Part shown: positions 52,049-61,186 of the stretch, piece after piece
Position numbering within the stretch: the stretch's first letter is position 1
Layout of the letters: every line of letters begins with the position of its first letter
Assembly (NCBI GenBank): GCA_963836775.1
Contig: CAWIKR010000003.1
Coordinates: 2,914,001 to 2,978,000, forward strand
DNA length: 64,000 bases
Reading direction: 5' to 3'
Source: DASQPR01 sp963836775
Lineage (GTDB): Bacteria > Actinomycetota > Actinomycetes > Mycobacteriales > Micromonosporaceae
Made by a program: the position numbers and the translations under genes
Notes under the pieces: generated by a model
What the model saw: the letters and a program-made list of their open reading frames with translations, nothing else
Databases searched by the model: none
What the model was told of the DNA's origin: nothing

Positions 52049-53791
52049 TCAGTGGCGCGCGGCTCGCCTGCGCGCCATTGGAGTCTCGGCGTGACCGGTC
52101 CGCTCCAGCGCCGGACCGACCGCGGCCAGCGGCTCCGGTCGGCCCAGGAGGAAACCCTGTGCATGGTCGATGTCCAGGTCGGCGAGGGCGACCAGCTGAT
52201 CGATGTGCTCGACCCCCTCGGCGGTGACCGGGATGTCCAGACCGCGACCGAGATCGGCGAGCAACTTGACGACCGTGTGGTCGCGCGGGTTGTGCAACAT
52301 CCCGGCGACGAACGCGGCGTCGATCTTCAGGCCGCTGATCGTCACCGCGGACAGGTGCCGCAGGCTGGTGGATCCGGCGCCCATGTCGTCCAGGACCACT
52401 TCGACCCCGAGCTGGCGCAGCCGCTCGGTCCGGGCTGTCGCCTCGGCCAGCGTCGCGAGGTCGGCACCCTCGGGCAGCTCTAGTCGCAGCCGGGTCGGTG
52501 GCAGGCCGGCCGCGGCCAGCGCCTGCTGCACGACGACATCGAAGTCGGTGGCCAGCGTCGCCGGCGCCAGGTTCACCGCGACCCGCTCGGGTGCCGCGGC
52601 GCCGTGCCGGGCAATGATTCCGGCGAAGTCGGCGCAGGCGCGATGCAGCACCCAGCGATCCAGCGCCGGCAGGTGCCCGGCGCGCGCGGCACCGGCCAGG
52701 AACCGGTCCGGTCCGAGCAGGCCGAGGCGCGGGTGACGCCACCGGACCAGAGCTTCGATGCTGATGATCGCTCGGTCCCGGATCCGCCGGATCGGCTGGT
52801 ACCAGACCTCGAGTTCGCCGTCACGGATGGCTTCGACGACCGTCCGATCCACCGCGTCCACGTCGCCGACCAGCTCGGCACCGACGTCCACAGTGCACTC
52901 CACTTGATCCCCACCGGCCTGCTTGGCCCGGAACATTGCCATATCCGCCTCGGCGAGCAGCGTCACCGGGTCGCAGGCGCTGCCCGAGATCGCGACCCCG
53001 ACGCTGGCGTGCACCGGGCCGTAGCCGGGACCGCTGCCATCCGGCGCCGCGATCGCCCGCCGGCACCGCTGCCCCAGCTCGGTGGCGCTGGCCAGGGACT
53101 GCGCGTCATCGCTGACCGCGCTCACCACGGCGAACTCGTCGGCACCCAGGCGGGCCACCAGCTCGCCCGGGCCGGCCGCGTTGCGCAGGTGCGCCGCCGC
53201 CCGGGTCAGCACAGCGTCGCCGACGTGGTGCCCGCTGGAGTCATTGATCTTCTTCATACCGTCCAGGTCCACCACCGCCAGCAGAACCTTTCCGGTGTCC
53301 CGGCCGCACAGGTCGGACAGCAACTCCAGAAAGTGGGCGCGGTTCAGCAAACCGGTCAGATCGTCGTGGGTCGCCCGGTAGGCGAACTGGCGGGCGAGGG
53401 CGTCGAACAGATCCGCCGGCGAGGCGCGGCGGATGTCGCCTCCGGGGGCATCGACCAGCACGTCGTCATAACGGCGGTCGCCCGGCCGGGTGCGCAACCG
53501 CTGCGCGGCGGCGACGATGGTTTCGGATCCGCGTACGCGGGTGGGGGTCCAATCGGCGATCTCGCCGACCGGACGCCGCGCCCACAGCGTGCGTCCGTAG
53601 CCGAACGGCCCGGACATGATCTGAGCGAAAGCGTCCCGCATCACCAGCCCGGTCCGGTCGTCGTCGACCACGGCGACACTGGCCAGCGCGGGATCGCCCC
53701 GAAACGCCGAATCGAGGCTCTCGCAACTATCGGTGGCCGCCACCACGACGGTCGGAACCGCCACATCAGCCACGGTCAATGGCACACGCAC
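52049..53791 (-). CDS. GGDEF-EAL protein with N-terminal CBS-like region
   Basis: A 580-residue cyclic-di-GMP protein. Residues 1-120 look like a CBS-pair module (VADVAVPTVVVAATDSCESL, LASVAVVDDDRTGLVMRDAF). The GGDEF domain is at about 145-310 (THDDLTGLLNRAHFLELLSD), but its signature reads GADEF instead of GGDEF. The EAL domain is at about 320-570 with IEALVRWRHP, a DDMGAGSTSLRHL loop, LKIDAAFVAG and VTAEGVEHIDQ: the EAL triad, metal-binding Asp pair and catalytic Lys and Glu positions look intact. It is therefore most likely a c-di-GMP phosphodiesterase with a weak or regulatory GGDEF half. GTG 53791 follows GGAGG; an in-frame ATG at 53860 would add 23 residues. No membrane helix. Confidence 0.87.
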   Translation of the reverse strand: MRVPLTVADVAVPTVVVAATDSCESLDSAFRGDPALASVAVVDDDRTGLVMRDAFAQIMSGPFGYGRTLWARRPVGEIADWTPTRVRGSETIVAAAQRLRTRPGDRRYDDVLVDAPGGDIRRASPADLFDALARQFAYRATHDDLTGLLNRAHFLELLSDLCGRDTGKVLLAVVDLDGMKKINDSSGHHVGDAVLTRAAAHLRNAAGPGELVARLGADEFAVVSAVSDDAQSLASATELGQRCRRAIAAPDGSGPGYGPVHASVGVAISGSACDPVTLLAEADMAMFRAKQAGGDQVECTVDVGAELVGDVDAVDRTVVEAIRDGELEVWYQPIRRIRDRAIISIEALVRWRHPRLGLLGPDRFLAGAARAGHLPALDRWVLHRACADFAGIIARHGAAAPERVAVNLAPATLATDFDVVVQQALAAAGLPPTRLRLELPEGADLATLAEATARTERLRQLGVEVVLDDMGAGSTSLRHLSAVTISGLKIDAAFVAGMLHNPRDHTVVKLLADLGRGLDIPVTAEGVEHIDQLVALADLDIDHAQGFLLGRPEPLAAVGPALERTGHAETPMARRRAARH

Positions 53792-54027
53792 CCCGGCACC
53801 CCTCCGCGGCTGGTGATCAACGTTGTCGAAGCGTAGACACACGCAACGCTCCACGGCCACCGGCCAACTCGCCGTTTCTAGTGGTCATGCGCCGTTACCG
53901 CACATCGCCGGACAGCGTCGCCGAAAGAATTCACCTCGCGTTCACCGGCGCTGCCAGGCTGCATCGCCGAGACCGGGCGGAAAAACGTGGCGCCCGCGCG
54001 CATCCGGTCCCGGTAGCATCGCGGGCC

Positions 54028-55041
54028 GTGATCGACCTACCCGAGATCCTCGCCCGCGAGTTCGGTCTTGCCGTTACCGCGATCGAGACCAACGACGGCG
54101 GCATCGACCGGTCCGCGCACCGCTTCCGGGTGCGCGCCGAGCAGCCGAACGGCGATCCGCAGTGGTTCGCGGTGAAGTGGAGTTCGGGCGGCTCGATCGC
54201 CGGATTGCAGACGCCGGCCGCCCTGTCCGAGGCCCCGATCAACGGTGTGCCGGGACCGCTTCCGGCGCGCGACCGCCGCCCCTGGGTCGACGTGCCGCTG
54301 GACGGCGAACCGCGCCGGCTCAGCGTGGTCCCCTGGGTCGGCGACCGGCAGGCGATCGACGGCGGCCTGACCGAAACCCAGTGGCGGGCGTTCGGGCGAT
54401 TGCTGGCCGGAGTGCACGCCTATCGGGTGCCGGCCGAATTGCGGTCCGTGCTGCCGGCGATGTCGCACGACCGGGAACTCGCCGCCGTCAAGCGCACCGA
54501 TGACCTGGTCGAAAACGACCGGACCGGTGTCGATAGAAATGTCGCGGCGCTCTGGCGGAGCCATCGCGATCGCCTGAGGAGCGCCGCTGACGCGGTCCCC
54601 GCGCTGGCCGGCGCGATCGAACCGGCCGTGCTCTGCCACGCCGATCCACATCTGGGCAACCTGCTGGCCGACGACAGCGGTACCACCGGCAGCAGCGTCT
54701 GGCTGGTCGACTGGGACGACGCCGTGCTCGCCACACCCGAGCTGGACCTGATGTTCGTGCTTGGCGCCACCTACGGCAGCGAGCACATCGGCGAGGCGGA
54801 ACGCACCTGGTTCGCCACTGGCTACGTGGCGTCCGAATCGGCCACCGGAGACGACCTTCGACGAGCCGCCGATCCGGAGCGGCTGCGCTACTACCGGGCG
54901 GCCCGCGCCCTCGTCGACGTGGCCGAACTGGCCGCCGAAGCACTCGTGCCGGAGACCGAGCCGGGCTGGCGCGCCGTTGCGGCCCAGCTGGTGGCGGAGA
55001 ATCTAGCGCCCGACGGGCTGCTCGCGCTCGCCGGGCTCTGA
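54028..55041 (+). CDS. APH-family phosphotransferase
   Basis: A 337-residue kinase-like protein of the aminoglycoside phosphotransferase fold. The ATP-binding lobe shows WFAVKWSSGGSIAGLQTPAA with the Lys. The catalytic loop is VLCHADPHLGNLLADD (HxDxxxxN, about residues 209-224) and the metal-binding Asp is in WLVDWDDAVLATPELDLMF. These proteins phosphorylate antibiotics, sugars or other small alcohols; the spacing resembles spectinomycin/hygromycin-type or uncharacterised environmental members. GTG 54028 is used as start, with no strong ribosome site. No resistance partner is adjacent, so the substrate is open. Confidence 0.82.
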   Translation: MIDLPEILAREFGLAVTAIETNDGGIDRSAHRFRVRAEQPNGDPQWFAVKWSSGGSIAGLQTPAALSEAPINGVPGPLPARDRRPWVDVPLDGEPRRLSVVPWVGDRQAIDGGLTETQWRAFGRLLAGVHAYRVPAELRSVLPAMSHDRELAAVKRTDDLVENDRTGVDRNVAALWRSHRDRLRSAADAVPALAGAIEPAVLCHADPHLGNLLADDSGTTGSSVWLVDWDDAVLATPELDLMFVLGATYGSEHIGEAERTWFATGYVASESATGDDLRRAADPERLRYYRAARALVDVAELAAEALVPETEPGWRAVAAQLVAENLAPDGLLALAGL

Positions 55042-55096
55042 GTCCCGACACAGGCGCCCGGCCGTCCGCTCGCAGCTTGCAGTCACGACCGCCAGA

Positions 55097-55939
55097 TCAG
55101 GCCGCCACTTCGTAGTGCGCCTGCGGCGCGAACGTTTTCATCACATCGGCACCCTCCTGGATGATGCCGTAAGTGCCCTCTGGCACCGCGTTCCAGGCTC
55201 CCGGGAGGTCGCCGAACGGCTCCGAGACAATCAGCCGGGACTCCGACGAGACGTGCCGCAGCATCTGGTTGTTCGGATAGAGCTCGCGGAGCGTACGCAC
55301 GTCGGTGCTGTAGAACAGCGACCGCGAGTTGCGCACCGTGGAGTAACGGAATGCCCACACTCGCTCGGAGTCGGTGGTCGCGATTGTCATCTGCAGCGCG
55401 TTGTCGATCCCGTGCGCGGCGGCGGTCGCCTCGACGAAACCGGCCATCCGCGCCACCGCCCCAGGCGCGTCGTCCCGCAGCCCGAAGCTCAGTGCCAGGT
55501 AGAACATCAGCTCCGAGTCGGTCGAGCCTTCGATCGACGAATACAGCTCCGGATCGATCGCGAGAGCGAGCTCCCGCTTGATCTCGTGGAACTGGCGGAT
55601 CGAGCCGTTGTGCATCCACAACCACCGGTCGTAACGGAACGGATGGCAGTTCGTCTCCTGCACCGGGGCGCCGGTAGAGGATCGGATGTGAGCCAGGAAG
55701 ATCGGTGACTCGATGTGCTCGGCCAGGTTGCGCAGGTTCCGGTCGTTCCAGGCCGGGCTGATGCTGTGGAAGACGCCCGGGTTACGTCCGGTGTACCAGC
55801 CGACGCCGAAGCCGTCGCCGTTGGTCGTGGTGGCGCCGAGCTGGCTGTGCAGGCTCTGGTCGATCAGCGAGTGGGGCGGCTTGTAGAGGAGTTCATCCAG
55901 CAAGATCGGTGAGCCGGAGTAGGCGAGCCAGCGACACAT
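55097..55939 (-). CDS. Class II glutamine amidotransferase
   Basis: Ntn-hydrolase of 280 residues with Cys2 as nucleophile directly after the initiator Met (MCRWLAYSGSP). Further features are NGDGFGVGWYTGRNPGVFH, FLAHIRSSTGAPVQETNCHP, RWLWMHNGSIRQFHEIKREL and EGSTDSELMFYLALSFGL, which form the glutamine site. Such stand-alone proteins (YafJ/EgtC-like) hydrolyse gamma-glutamyl groups. The full-length in-frame extension upstream has been discarded because Cys2 must be N-terminal. No ergothioneine genes flank it, so EgtC function is not supported by context. Confidence 0.88.
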   Translation of the reverse strand: MCRWLAYSGSPILLDELLYKPPHSLIDQSLHSQLGATTTNGDGFGVGWYTGRNPGVFHSISPAWNDRNLRNLAEHIESPIFLAHIRSSTGAPVQETNCHPFRYDRWLWMHNGSIRQFHEIKRELALAIDPELYSSIEGSTDSELMFYLALSFGLRDDAPGAVARMAGFVEATAAAHGIDNALQMTIATTDSERVWAFRYSTVRNSRSLFYSTDVRTLRELYPNNQMLRHVSSESRLIVSEPFGDLPGAWNAVPEGTYGIIQEGADVMKTFAPQAHYEVAA

Positions 55940-56229
55940 GCGTAAGTCCTGTCGGTGAGTAGCCGGTCGGCACGGGCCTCGACGTCGACCGGCGCGGATC
56001 ACCGGTCGCGGCGCGCGGCCGCCGACCCACTGTGATGGAGATTACGCCGGGTCTGATCGCTTCGGGCCCGCTCCGCCGGACTCCAGCGCTCCTCTCGCGG
56101 TTGCGGGCATTGCCGCTGGGGTCAGTGGCGTCGCGGGACCGGATACCCGGGCCCGGCTCGCGTTGACCACGATCAGCCGAAAGGTTTTGAAATGTGCGGT
56201 CCTGGCGCGGCTCGACTAAAGTTCGCGAG

Positions 56230-57645
56230 ATGCCTGCTCCAACCCCCGGCTACCTGCTCCACGACCGATATGTCCTGAAGGGCCTGATCGGTTCCGGCGG
56301 AATGGGCGATGTGTGGAGTGCGCACGACCAGCGCCTCGATCGACCGGTGGCGATCAAGTTGATCCGCGGCGCGGCCGAGTCCGACATCCGGCCGGAAGCC
56401 CAGGCCGCTGCCCGCCTCAATCACCCGCACATCGCCGGCGTGCACGACTTCGGCGACGTCGCAATCGACGGCGTCGGCTATGGCTATCTGGTGATGGAGT
56501 TGCTGTCCGGCACGTCGCTCGCCGACCGCCTGGCCGCCGGTCCGATTGCCTGGCCGGAGGCTGCCGCCATCGGTGCCGACGTAGCCAGTGCGCTGGATGC
56601 CGCGCATCGGCATGGCATCGTGCATCGCGACATCAAGCCGGCCAACATCATGCTCACCGCGGGCGGCGCCAAGGTGCTGGACTTCGGCATCGCCACCGCG
56701 GCTCACCGCCGCGGCGACACCGGTCTGATCGCCGGTACGCCCGCCTACGCGGCCCCGGAAACCGGACAGCCCGGTGGCGCCGGCCCGACCGCAGATGTTT
56801 ACGGCCTGGGTGCGGTCCTCTACGAGATGGCCACCGGAACCCCACCTCGCAACGCGCGCACCTGGGACGAGTTCGGCGCCACCGATCCGGCGCATCAGGT
56901 CGGCGTACCGTCAACGATTCCCGTGGACGCCGCGCGCCTGGTCATGGCCGCGCTCGCGGCGGACCCCGCGGATCGGCCCACCGCGGCCGCGCTGCTCGCG
57001 GGCCTGCATCCAGCGGATTCGCCGGCCCATGCCGCTCCGACCGCACACCCCACCGTGGTGCAGGCCGCGCCGGCGATGGCCGGTGTCGCGGCGGTCCCCC
57101 GGCCGCGTCCGCAGCCCACCATGGTGACCACCGCGATCCCGGCAGGTCCCGGCCGATCGCCGTGGGCCATCGCGGCCGCCGCCATCGTCGTCGTGGCCGT
57201 GCTGATCGGCGGGATCCTTGCCTGGTCAGCGCTGACGTCGTCGAAGAACGACGCGCCGGCGGCGGCAACGACTCCCACGACATCGGCACTGGCGACCCCG
57301 ACCCCGTCCGAGTCCGCGACGCTCCCCGGATCCGGCTCGATCGACGGGCTGCTCGCCAGCCTCCGGCAGACCATTGACGGTGCGGATTCGCTCGGCGTCA
57401 TCGATCATGGCCAGGCCAAGGACCTGGACCGCACCATTGACCGGATGAACCAGGCGCTGCAAGACGGCGATCTCGGCGAGTTCCAGGATCAGGCGGGCAA
57501 GCTGCGGGACGACCTGAGCAGCGGCGGGCACCACGGCAACGGCCATGGCGACGATCAGGGCGCCGGCAGTTCACCGCTGCAGCAGACGGTCAATTCACTG
57601 ATCGATCAACTTCTCACCGCCGCCGGGATCACTGCCGACCACTGA
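56230..57645 (+). CDS. Transmembrane Ser/Thr protein kinase
   Basis: PknB-type receptor kinase of 471 residues. The kinase domain is at about 14-270: glycine loop IGSGGMGDVW, Lys43 in VAIKLI, catalytic loop HRDIKPANIM (Asp134), DFG Asp151 and APE motif as YAAPET. A Pro/Ala-rich juxtamembrane region leads to one helix at about 318-340 (WAIAAAAIVVVAVLIGGILA). The extracellular part is a Thr/Ser/Pro stretch and a short helical domain (IDGLLASLRQTIDGADSLGV, KDLDRTIDRMNQALQDGDLG) followed by a His/Gly linker. It has no PASTA repeats, so its signal is not muropeptide in the usual way. ATG 56230 is the start. Confidence 0.9.
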   Translation: MPAPTPGYLLHDRYVLKGLIGSGGMGDVWSAHDQRLDRPVAIKLIRGAAESDIRPEAQAAARLNHPHIAGVHDFGDVAIDGVGYGYLVMELLSGTSLADRLAAGPIAWPEAAAIGADVASALDAAHRHGIVHRDIKPANIMLTAGGAKVLDFGIATAAHRRGDTGLIAGTPAYAAPETGQPGGAGPTADVYGLGAVLYEMATGTPPRNARTWDEFGATDPAHQVGVPSTIPVDAARLVMAALAADPADRPTAAALLAGLHPADSPAHAAPTAHPTVVQAAPAMAGVAAVPRPRPQPTMVTTAIPAGPGRSPWAIAAAAIVVVAVLIGGILAWSALTSSKNDAPAAATTPTTSALATPTPSESATLPGSGSIDGLLASLRQTIDGADSLGVIDHGQAKDLDRTIDRMNQALQDGDLGEFQDQAGKLRDDLSSGGHHGNGHGDDQGAGSSPLQQTVNSLIDQLLTAAGITADH

Positions 57646-57980
57646 GGTTTGCCCGGCTGCTGCTGCTCCGCCGCCACCCGCCGACGCGACCGACCCGACC
57701 GGGGGCGCCGCCTCAGCCGGGACGACGCCGCCTCAGTCGGATGCGCCAGCCTCCACGGCGGGCCGTCACAGGCCTGCAGAGCCGGCCTCGCCGGACCCGG
57801 CACGTCTCACCAGCCGGCGTGCGCATGCTTGCCGTACGCGCGTGCTTGCGTCGGTCATTTGCGCGCATGATGGCGATAAGTCCCTTTTGCGTAACAGTGG
57901 CGACAAACGCCAGCGCAACCGTGACGCGGCGGTCGAGACTGAGGAGGTCCGAAAGTTGTCGCGACTCTTGGAGAACTCAC
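57646..57980. other. Noncoding gap between kinase and stress protein genes
   Basis: No gene is seen in these 335 bases. A GCCGCCTCAG element occurs twice near 57708-57735. The downstream half must contain the promoter of the gene at 57981; I could not assign its boxes. Confidence 0.5.
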
Positions 57981-58316
57981 ATGATCGGCGCGATTTTGCT
58001 TGGGCTGTTCTGCGGCGCTGTCGCGCGGATGCTCATTCCGAACGACGCGTTTCGCCACATGAAGGGCTGGCGGTCGTGGCTGGTATCGCTCGGGCTCGGC
58101 CTGCTCGGCGCGATCCTCGGCTACGTGATCTTCACGCTCGGCCTCGGCATCGGTGATGACGACATCTTCGATTGGGGCGGTGTGCTCAGCGCGCTGATCG
58201 GAACGCTGATCGTGGTGCCGATCGCCTCCTGGGCGCTGCGCAGGATGAACAAGTCGCCGGATCAGGCGCCCCGGCCGACTCAGCCGCCACGCCCGACCCA
58301 GTCCAACCCGAGCTGA
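57981..58316 (+). CDS. GlsB/YeaQ/YmgE-family stress membrane protein
   Basis: A 111-residue membrane protein of the transglycosylase-associated family. ATG 57981 follows TTGGAG. Three hydrophobic stretches are seen: IGAILLGLFCGAVARML, WLVSLGLGLLGAILGYVIFT and GVLSALIGTLIVVPIASWAL. The Gly-rich LGLGLLGAILG and the position of PNDAFRHMKGW between helices one and two are typical. Family members are induced by envelope or general stress. A Pro-rich tail of about 20 residues is an addition. Confidence 0.88.
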   Translation: MIGAILLGLFCGAVARMLIPNDAFRHMKGWRSWLVSLGLGLLGAILGYVIFTLGLGIGDDDIFDWGGVLSALIGTLIVVPIASWALRRMNKSPDQAPRPTQPPRPTQSNPS

Positions 58317-58349
58317 GCCCCACCCAGCCGGGTCCCACCCGAGCTGAGG

Positions 58350-58367
58350 CCGGGCGCTAGCGCCCGG
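58350..58367. terminator. Palindromic hairpin between converging genes
   Basis: CCGGGCGCTAGCGCCCGG is a perfect 18-bp palindrome containing the TAG of the minus-strand DUF1918 gene, 33 bases after the stress-protein stop. It can act as terminator for both. Confidence 0.6.
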
Positions 58368-58560
58368 TCTCAGTAGTCTCGGCCTGGATCACCGCATCCG
58401 GGCCGGGAAACAGCAGGCCCTCATGGCCGTCGTCGTGCCAGCGCACGTCAAACGGCGGTGATCCGTCGTCGTGGCGGACACCGGTGATGGTGCCCACTCG
58501 ATCCGCATCACCAGCATGCGGTCCGTGCACGACGATTCGGTCTCCGATATGACCCTTCAC
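58357..58560 (-). CDS. DUF1918 small protein
   Basis: A 67-residue protein of the actinobacterial DUF1918 family, a small SH3-like barrel. KGHIGDRIVVHGPHAGDADR at the start and DVRWHDDGHEGLLFPGPDAV near the end are the family signature. GTG 58560 follows GGAGGA at correct spacing; longer in-frame versions have no support. Function unknown. It is convergent with the stress membrane protein, sharing an 18-bp palindrome. Confidence 0.85.
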   Translation of the reverse strand: MKGHIGDRIVVHGPHAGDADRVGTITGVRHDDGSPPFDVRWHDDGHEGLLFPGPDAVIQAETTETGR

Positions 58561-58850
58561 GCCTCGCTCCTCCCGCGCTGCCGCAACCTGCCGGACCGGC
58601 CACGTATGCGCCCGGATGCACTGGTGCGGCTCAGTCGCCGTCCCTGTCAACGCTAGCGATTTGTCCGGATCTTTGGGCCTACAACGGTCGACGCCGATTG
58701 CTCCGGCCAGACCGAACGTACGGCCGGCCGGACGCAAAACGTATGTCCATAGTGATCAGACGGTCACTAGTTGTACGGATCTTCGTCGTACGGCCGGAAC
58801 GATGATCGGCGGCCTTCGTTAGATCAGGTGACCGACACGGAGGGCGCGAC

Positions 58851-59207
58851 GTGAACCCAGACAAGCTGGCCTGGCAGGCAATCACCATCGCGGCGTCGGC
58901 CGCCGAACCGGATCCACGACGCGACGAGTTCACCCAGCCGTACGGCGCCCTGGATCACCTGTGCTCACTCATTTCCCATGAGTTCAGCCGCGGCGAGGAC
59001 GACCGGCAGGTCTGGCATGCCCTGAGCGTCCAGCCGCGGAACCTGTCCACCCAGACGTTCGCGGCCCGGGCACTGCAGAGCCACCTGCACGACAATCCGC
59101 CGTTTCGACGGGCGTTGATCCACGCCGTGAAGCTGGCCATTACCGGTGCCGGCCGGCAGGCTCAGCGCCGCCGCACGCCCAGGTGCCGCGTCTCGGTCCG
59201 CCGCTGA
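58851..59207 (+). CDS. Small helical protein, unknown function
   Basis: A 118-residue soluble protein. GTG 58851 follows CACGGAGG. The first 90 residues look mostly helical (DKLAWQAITIAASAAEPDPR, GALDHLCSLISHEFSRGEDD, TFAARALQSHLHDNPPFRRA), and the last 20 are very basic. I do not recognise the family. The 290-bp gap upstream contains the element CGTACGGCCGG twice (about 58717 and 58786) and a small AGTGA/TCACT dyad, possible regulatory signals. It is convergent with the ABC exporter genes. Confidence 0.6.
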   Translation: MNPDKLAWQAITIAASAAEPDPRRDEFTQPYGALDHLCSLISHEFSRGEDDRQVWHALSVQPRNLSTQTFAARALQSHLHDNPPFRRALIHAVKLAITGAGRQAQRRRTPRCRVSVRR

Positions 59208-59214
59208 AACAACA

Positions 59215-59931
59215 TCATCGCGTGATCAGCCGCTCGCGGGAGAACAGCGGCGCCACCACCCGCCAGCCGGCGACGTCCACGACCAGCAGCACCGCCGCGA
59301 TCATCGCCGCGGCCGGCGGCGTCACGTGGACCACGCCGATCGAGGTGACTGTCGTGATCGCGATCGCCGGAAAGCTGACCAGCACACTGAGCTGAGTCGC
59401 CACCCGCGGATCGGCGGTCCGGGTCGAGATCGCCACCCCCGCCCAGATCGCCAGCATCGTGATCAGCGGGATGAACGCCAGCTCGCCCAGAATCGCCGGA
59501 CCGCGCAGGATCGCCGCCGCCACCGTCGGCTTGGCAAAGAGCTCGACCGCCAGCAGGAAGACGCCGAAGACCGCGTAGGAGACCACGAGCGACGGCAGCA
59601 ACGCCGCGAGCGCCTTGCCGATCAGGAACTCCTCGTCGCGGATCGGCGTGGTGAGCACCGGTTCGAGCGAGTTCTGCTGGCGCTCCCCGGCGACCGAGTA
59701 GGCGGCGACGGTGGCCGGCACCATCGCCGGGATCGCCAGCATGTAAATCAGCGGCTGCTTCGCTCGCAGCTCATCGGCGGCCGAACCGGGCAGCGCGAAG
59801 ATCTCGATCGCGGGATAGACACTGAACAGCAGCGGCAGCATTGCCATGGTGATCACGATCTGCCGGTTCCGCCGATACTCGCGGAGTTCCTTGCGATAGA
59901 TCGCCGCGATCCGGCGCCGGCTGAGGTTCAT
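59215..59931 (-). CDS. ABC exporter permease (ABC-2 type)
   Basis: A 238-residue membrane protein with six predicted helices of the ABC-2/NatB-like type. The N-terminal cytoplasmic helix reads RRRIAAIYRKELREYRRNRQ, typical of these permeases. GERQQNSLEPVLTTPIRDEEFLIGK lies in the cytoplasmic loop after the second helix, a recurring feature (the LEPLLxxP motif). Its start overlaps the ATPase stop. Substrate unknown; the family exports sodium, lipids or peptides. Confidence 0.87.
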   Translation of the reverse strand: MNLSRRRIAAIYRKELREYRRNRQIVITMAMLPLLFSVYPAIEIFALPGSAADELRAKQPLIYMLAIPAMVPATVAAYSVAGERQQNSLEPVLTTPIRDEEFLIGKALAALLPSLVVSYAVFGVFLLAVELFAKPTVAAAILRGPAILGELAFIPLITMLAIWAGVAISTRTADPRVATQLSVLVSFPAIAITTVTSIGVVHVTPPAAAMIAAVLLVVDVAGWRVVAPLFSRERLITR

Positions 59932-60992
59932 TCTCGCGACCCCTCGTCGCCGATGATCTCGAGATACACGTCCTGGAGCGAGCGCCGTGGTTCGCTCAGG
60001 GACAGCACGTCGGCACCGGCACCCACCAGCGCCCGCGTCACCTCCGGGGCCGCGACCGAGGGGTCGCTCACCGCAATGACATAGACGCCGTCTTCGCCAC
60101 GCCGGCCGTCTTCGCCACGCCGGCCGTCCTCGCTACGCCAGCCGTCCTCGCCACGCCGGCCGTCCTCGCTACGCCAGCCGTCCACCGCAGGCAGTCCGGC
60201 GAAGACCGCGTCCGGATCCGGCAACGGTTGCCGGGTGCGCACCGCGAGGGTGGTGGTGAACAACTTGCTCCGCAACTCCTCCGGCCGCCCGATGGCACGC
60301 AGCGTGGTGTTCATGATGGCGACCCGGTCACACAGCCGGTCCGCCTCGTCCAGCCGGTGGGTCGTCAGGAAGATGGTGACGCCGCGTCGCCGCAGCTCGC
60401 CGATCAGCGCATGCACCTCGCCGGCCGCGACCGGGTCCAGACCGGACGTCGGCTCGTCGAGGAACAACACCTCGGGATCACTGAGCAGAGCGCGGGCCAG
60501 CGCCACCCGCTGGCGCAGCCCTTTGGAGAGCGCACCGCAGGCGTCGCGGGCCCGGCCGGCCAGGTCGACCGCATCGAGCGCCGCTTCGATCCGCTGGCGG
60601 GGCACCGGTGACTCGTAGAGCGCGGCGAAGCACTCCAGGTTTTCCCGCACGCTCAGGCGCAGGTAGAGGCCGGGCGCCTCGGGCATCACCGCGATCCGGC
60701 GCCGGATGTCGACGCCGTGCTCCGGAGTCAGCGGATATCCGGCCACCGACGCGGTGCCGGCGCTGGCCGCGATCAGCGTCCCGAGCGTACGCACGATAGT
60801 GGTCTTGCCGGCGCCGTTGGGACCCAGGAAACCGAACACCTCCCCGCGACCGACCTCGAACGACACGTCCCGGAACGCAGCCCGCTCGCCGAACATCTTG
60901 GTCAGGCGACTGACCGCGATCGCGGGTTCCGCGGTCCCGCCCAGCGCCGGCGGCGGACCCGGCGCCGGCATCCGCGTGCCCAACCCGACCAC
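59928..60992 (-). CDS. ABC exporter ATPase with internal hexapeptide repeat
   Basis: ATPase of 354 residues: Walker A FLGPNGAGKTTIVRTL (about residues 55-70), Q loop, signature GALSKGLRQRVALARAL, Walker B VLFLDEPTSGLD and switch His in LTTHRLDEADR. The C-terminal region, where family members have a small regulatory domain, contains five copies of DGWRSE/DGRRGE (residues about 270-300), encoded by an 18-bp repeat. It then resumes with VYVIAVSDPSVAAPEVTRAL and ends SLQDVYLEIIGDE as in normal homologues. GTG 60992 is used; ATG 60971 is possible. Partner of the ABC-2 permease downstream. Confidence 0.88.
   Translation of the reverse strand: MVGLGTRMPAPGPPPALGGTAEPAIAVSRLTKMFGERAAFRDVSFEVGRGEVFGFLGPNGAGKTTIVRTLGTLIAASAGTASVAGYPLTPEHGVDIRRRIAVMPEAPGLYLRLSVRENLECFAALYESPVPRQRIEAALDAVDLAGRARDACGALSKGLRQRVALARALLSDPEVLFLDEPTSGLDPVAAGEVHALIGELRRRGVTIFLTTHRLDEADRLCDRVAIMNTTLRAIGRPEELRSKLFTTTLAVRTRQPLPDPDAVFAGLPAVDGWRSEDGRRGEDGWRSEDGRRGEDGRRGEDGVYVIAVSDPSVAAPEVTRALVGAGADVLSLSEPRRSLQDVYLEIIGDEGSRE
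60088..60183 (-). repeat. 18-bp tandem repeat inside the ABC ATPase gene
   Basis: Five 18-bp units (consensus CCGTCTTCGCCACGCCGG and CCGTCCTCGCTACGCCAG) plus a partial sixth. They encode DGRRGE and DGWRSE alternating, in frame, in a linker of the C-terminal regulatory domain. The unit is highly charged. Confidence 0.9.
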
Positions 60993-61149
60993 CTCGCTCT
61001 GCCGCCGACATCGATGTCCTTGACGACACTCTTACCACGCCGACCTAGCAGCGGCATCGGCCGTCAGAGCCGGGCGGTGCCGACGCGCTGCCGGAGGGGT
61101 CGCGGCCGGTGCCGGACGGCGGGCCGAGGGCTGGGTCCGGCGAACCCGG

Positions 61150-61186
61150 CCGGTCCCGGCCTCCACCTGCGGGAGGCCGGGACCGG
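61150..61186. terminator. Perfect hairpin in the gap before lacI
   Basis: Fifteen-bp perfect stem (arm CCGGTCCCGGCCTCC) with a 7-base loop, between the ABC ATPase start and the next lacI. It is not at the end of a recognised gene; it may terminate a transcript from a lost gene. The rest of the 60993-61388 gap shows no convincing gene. Confidence 0.5.
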
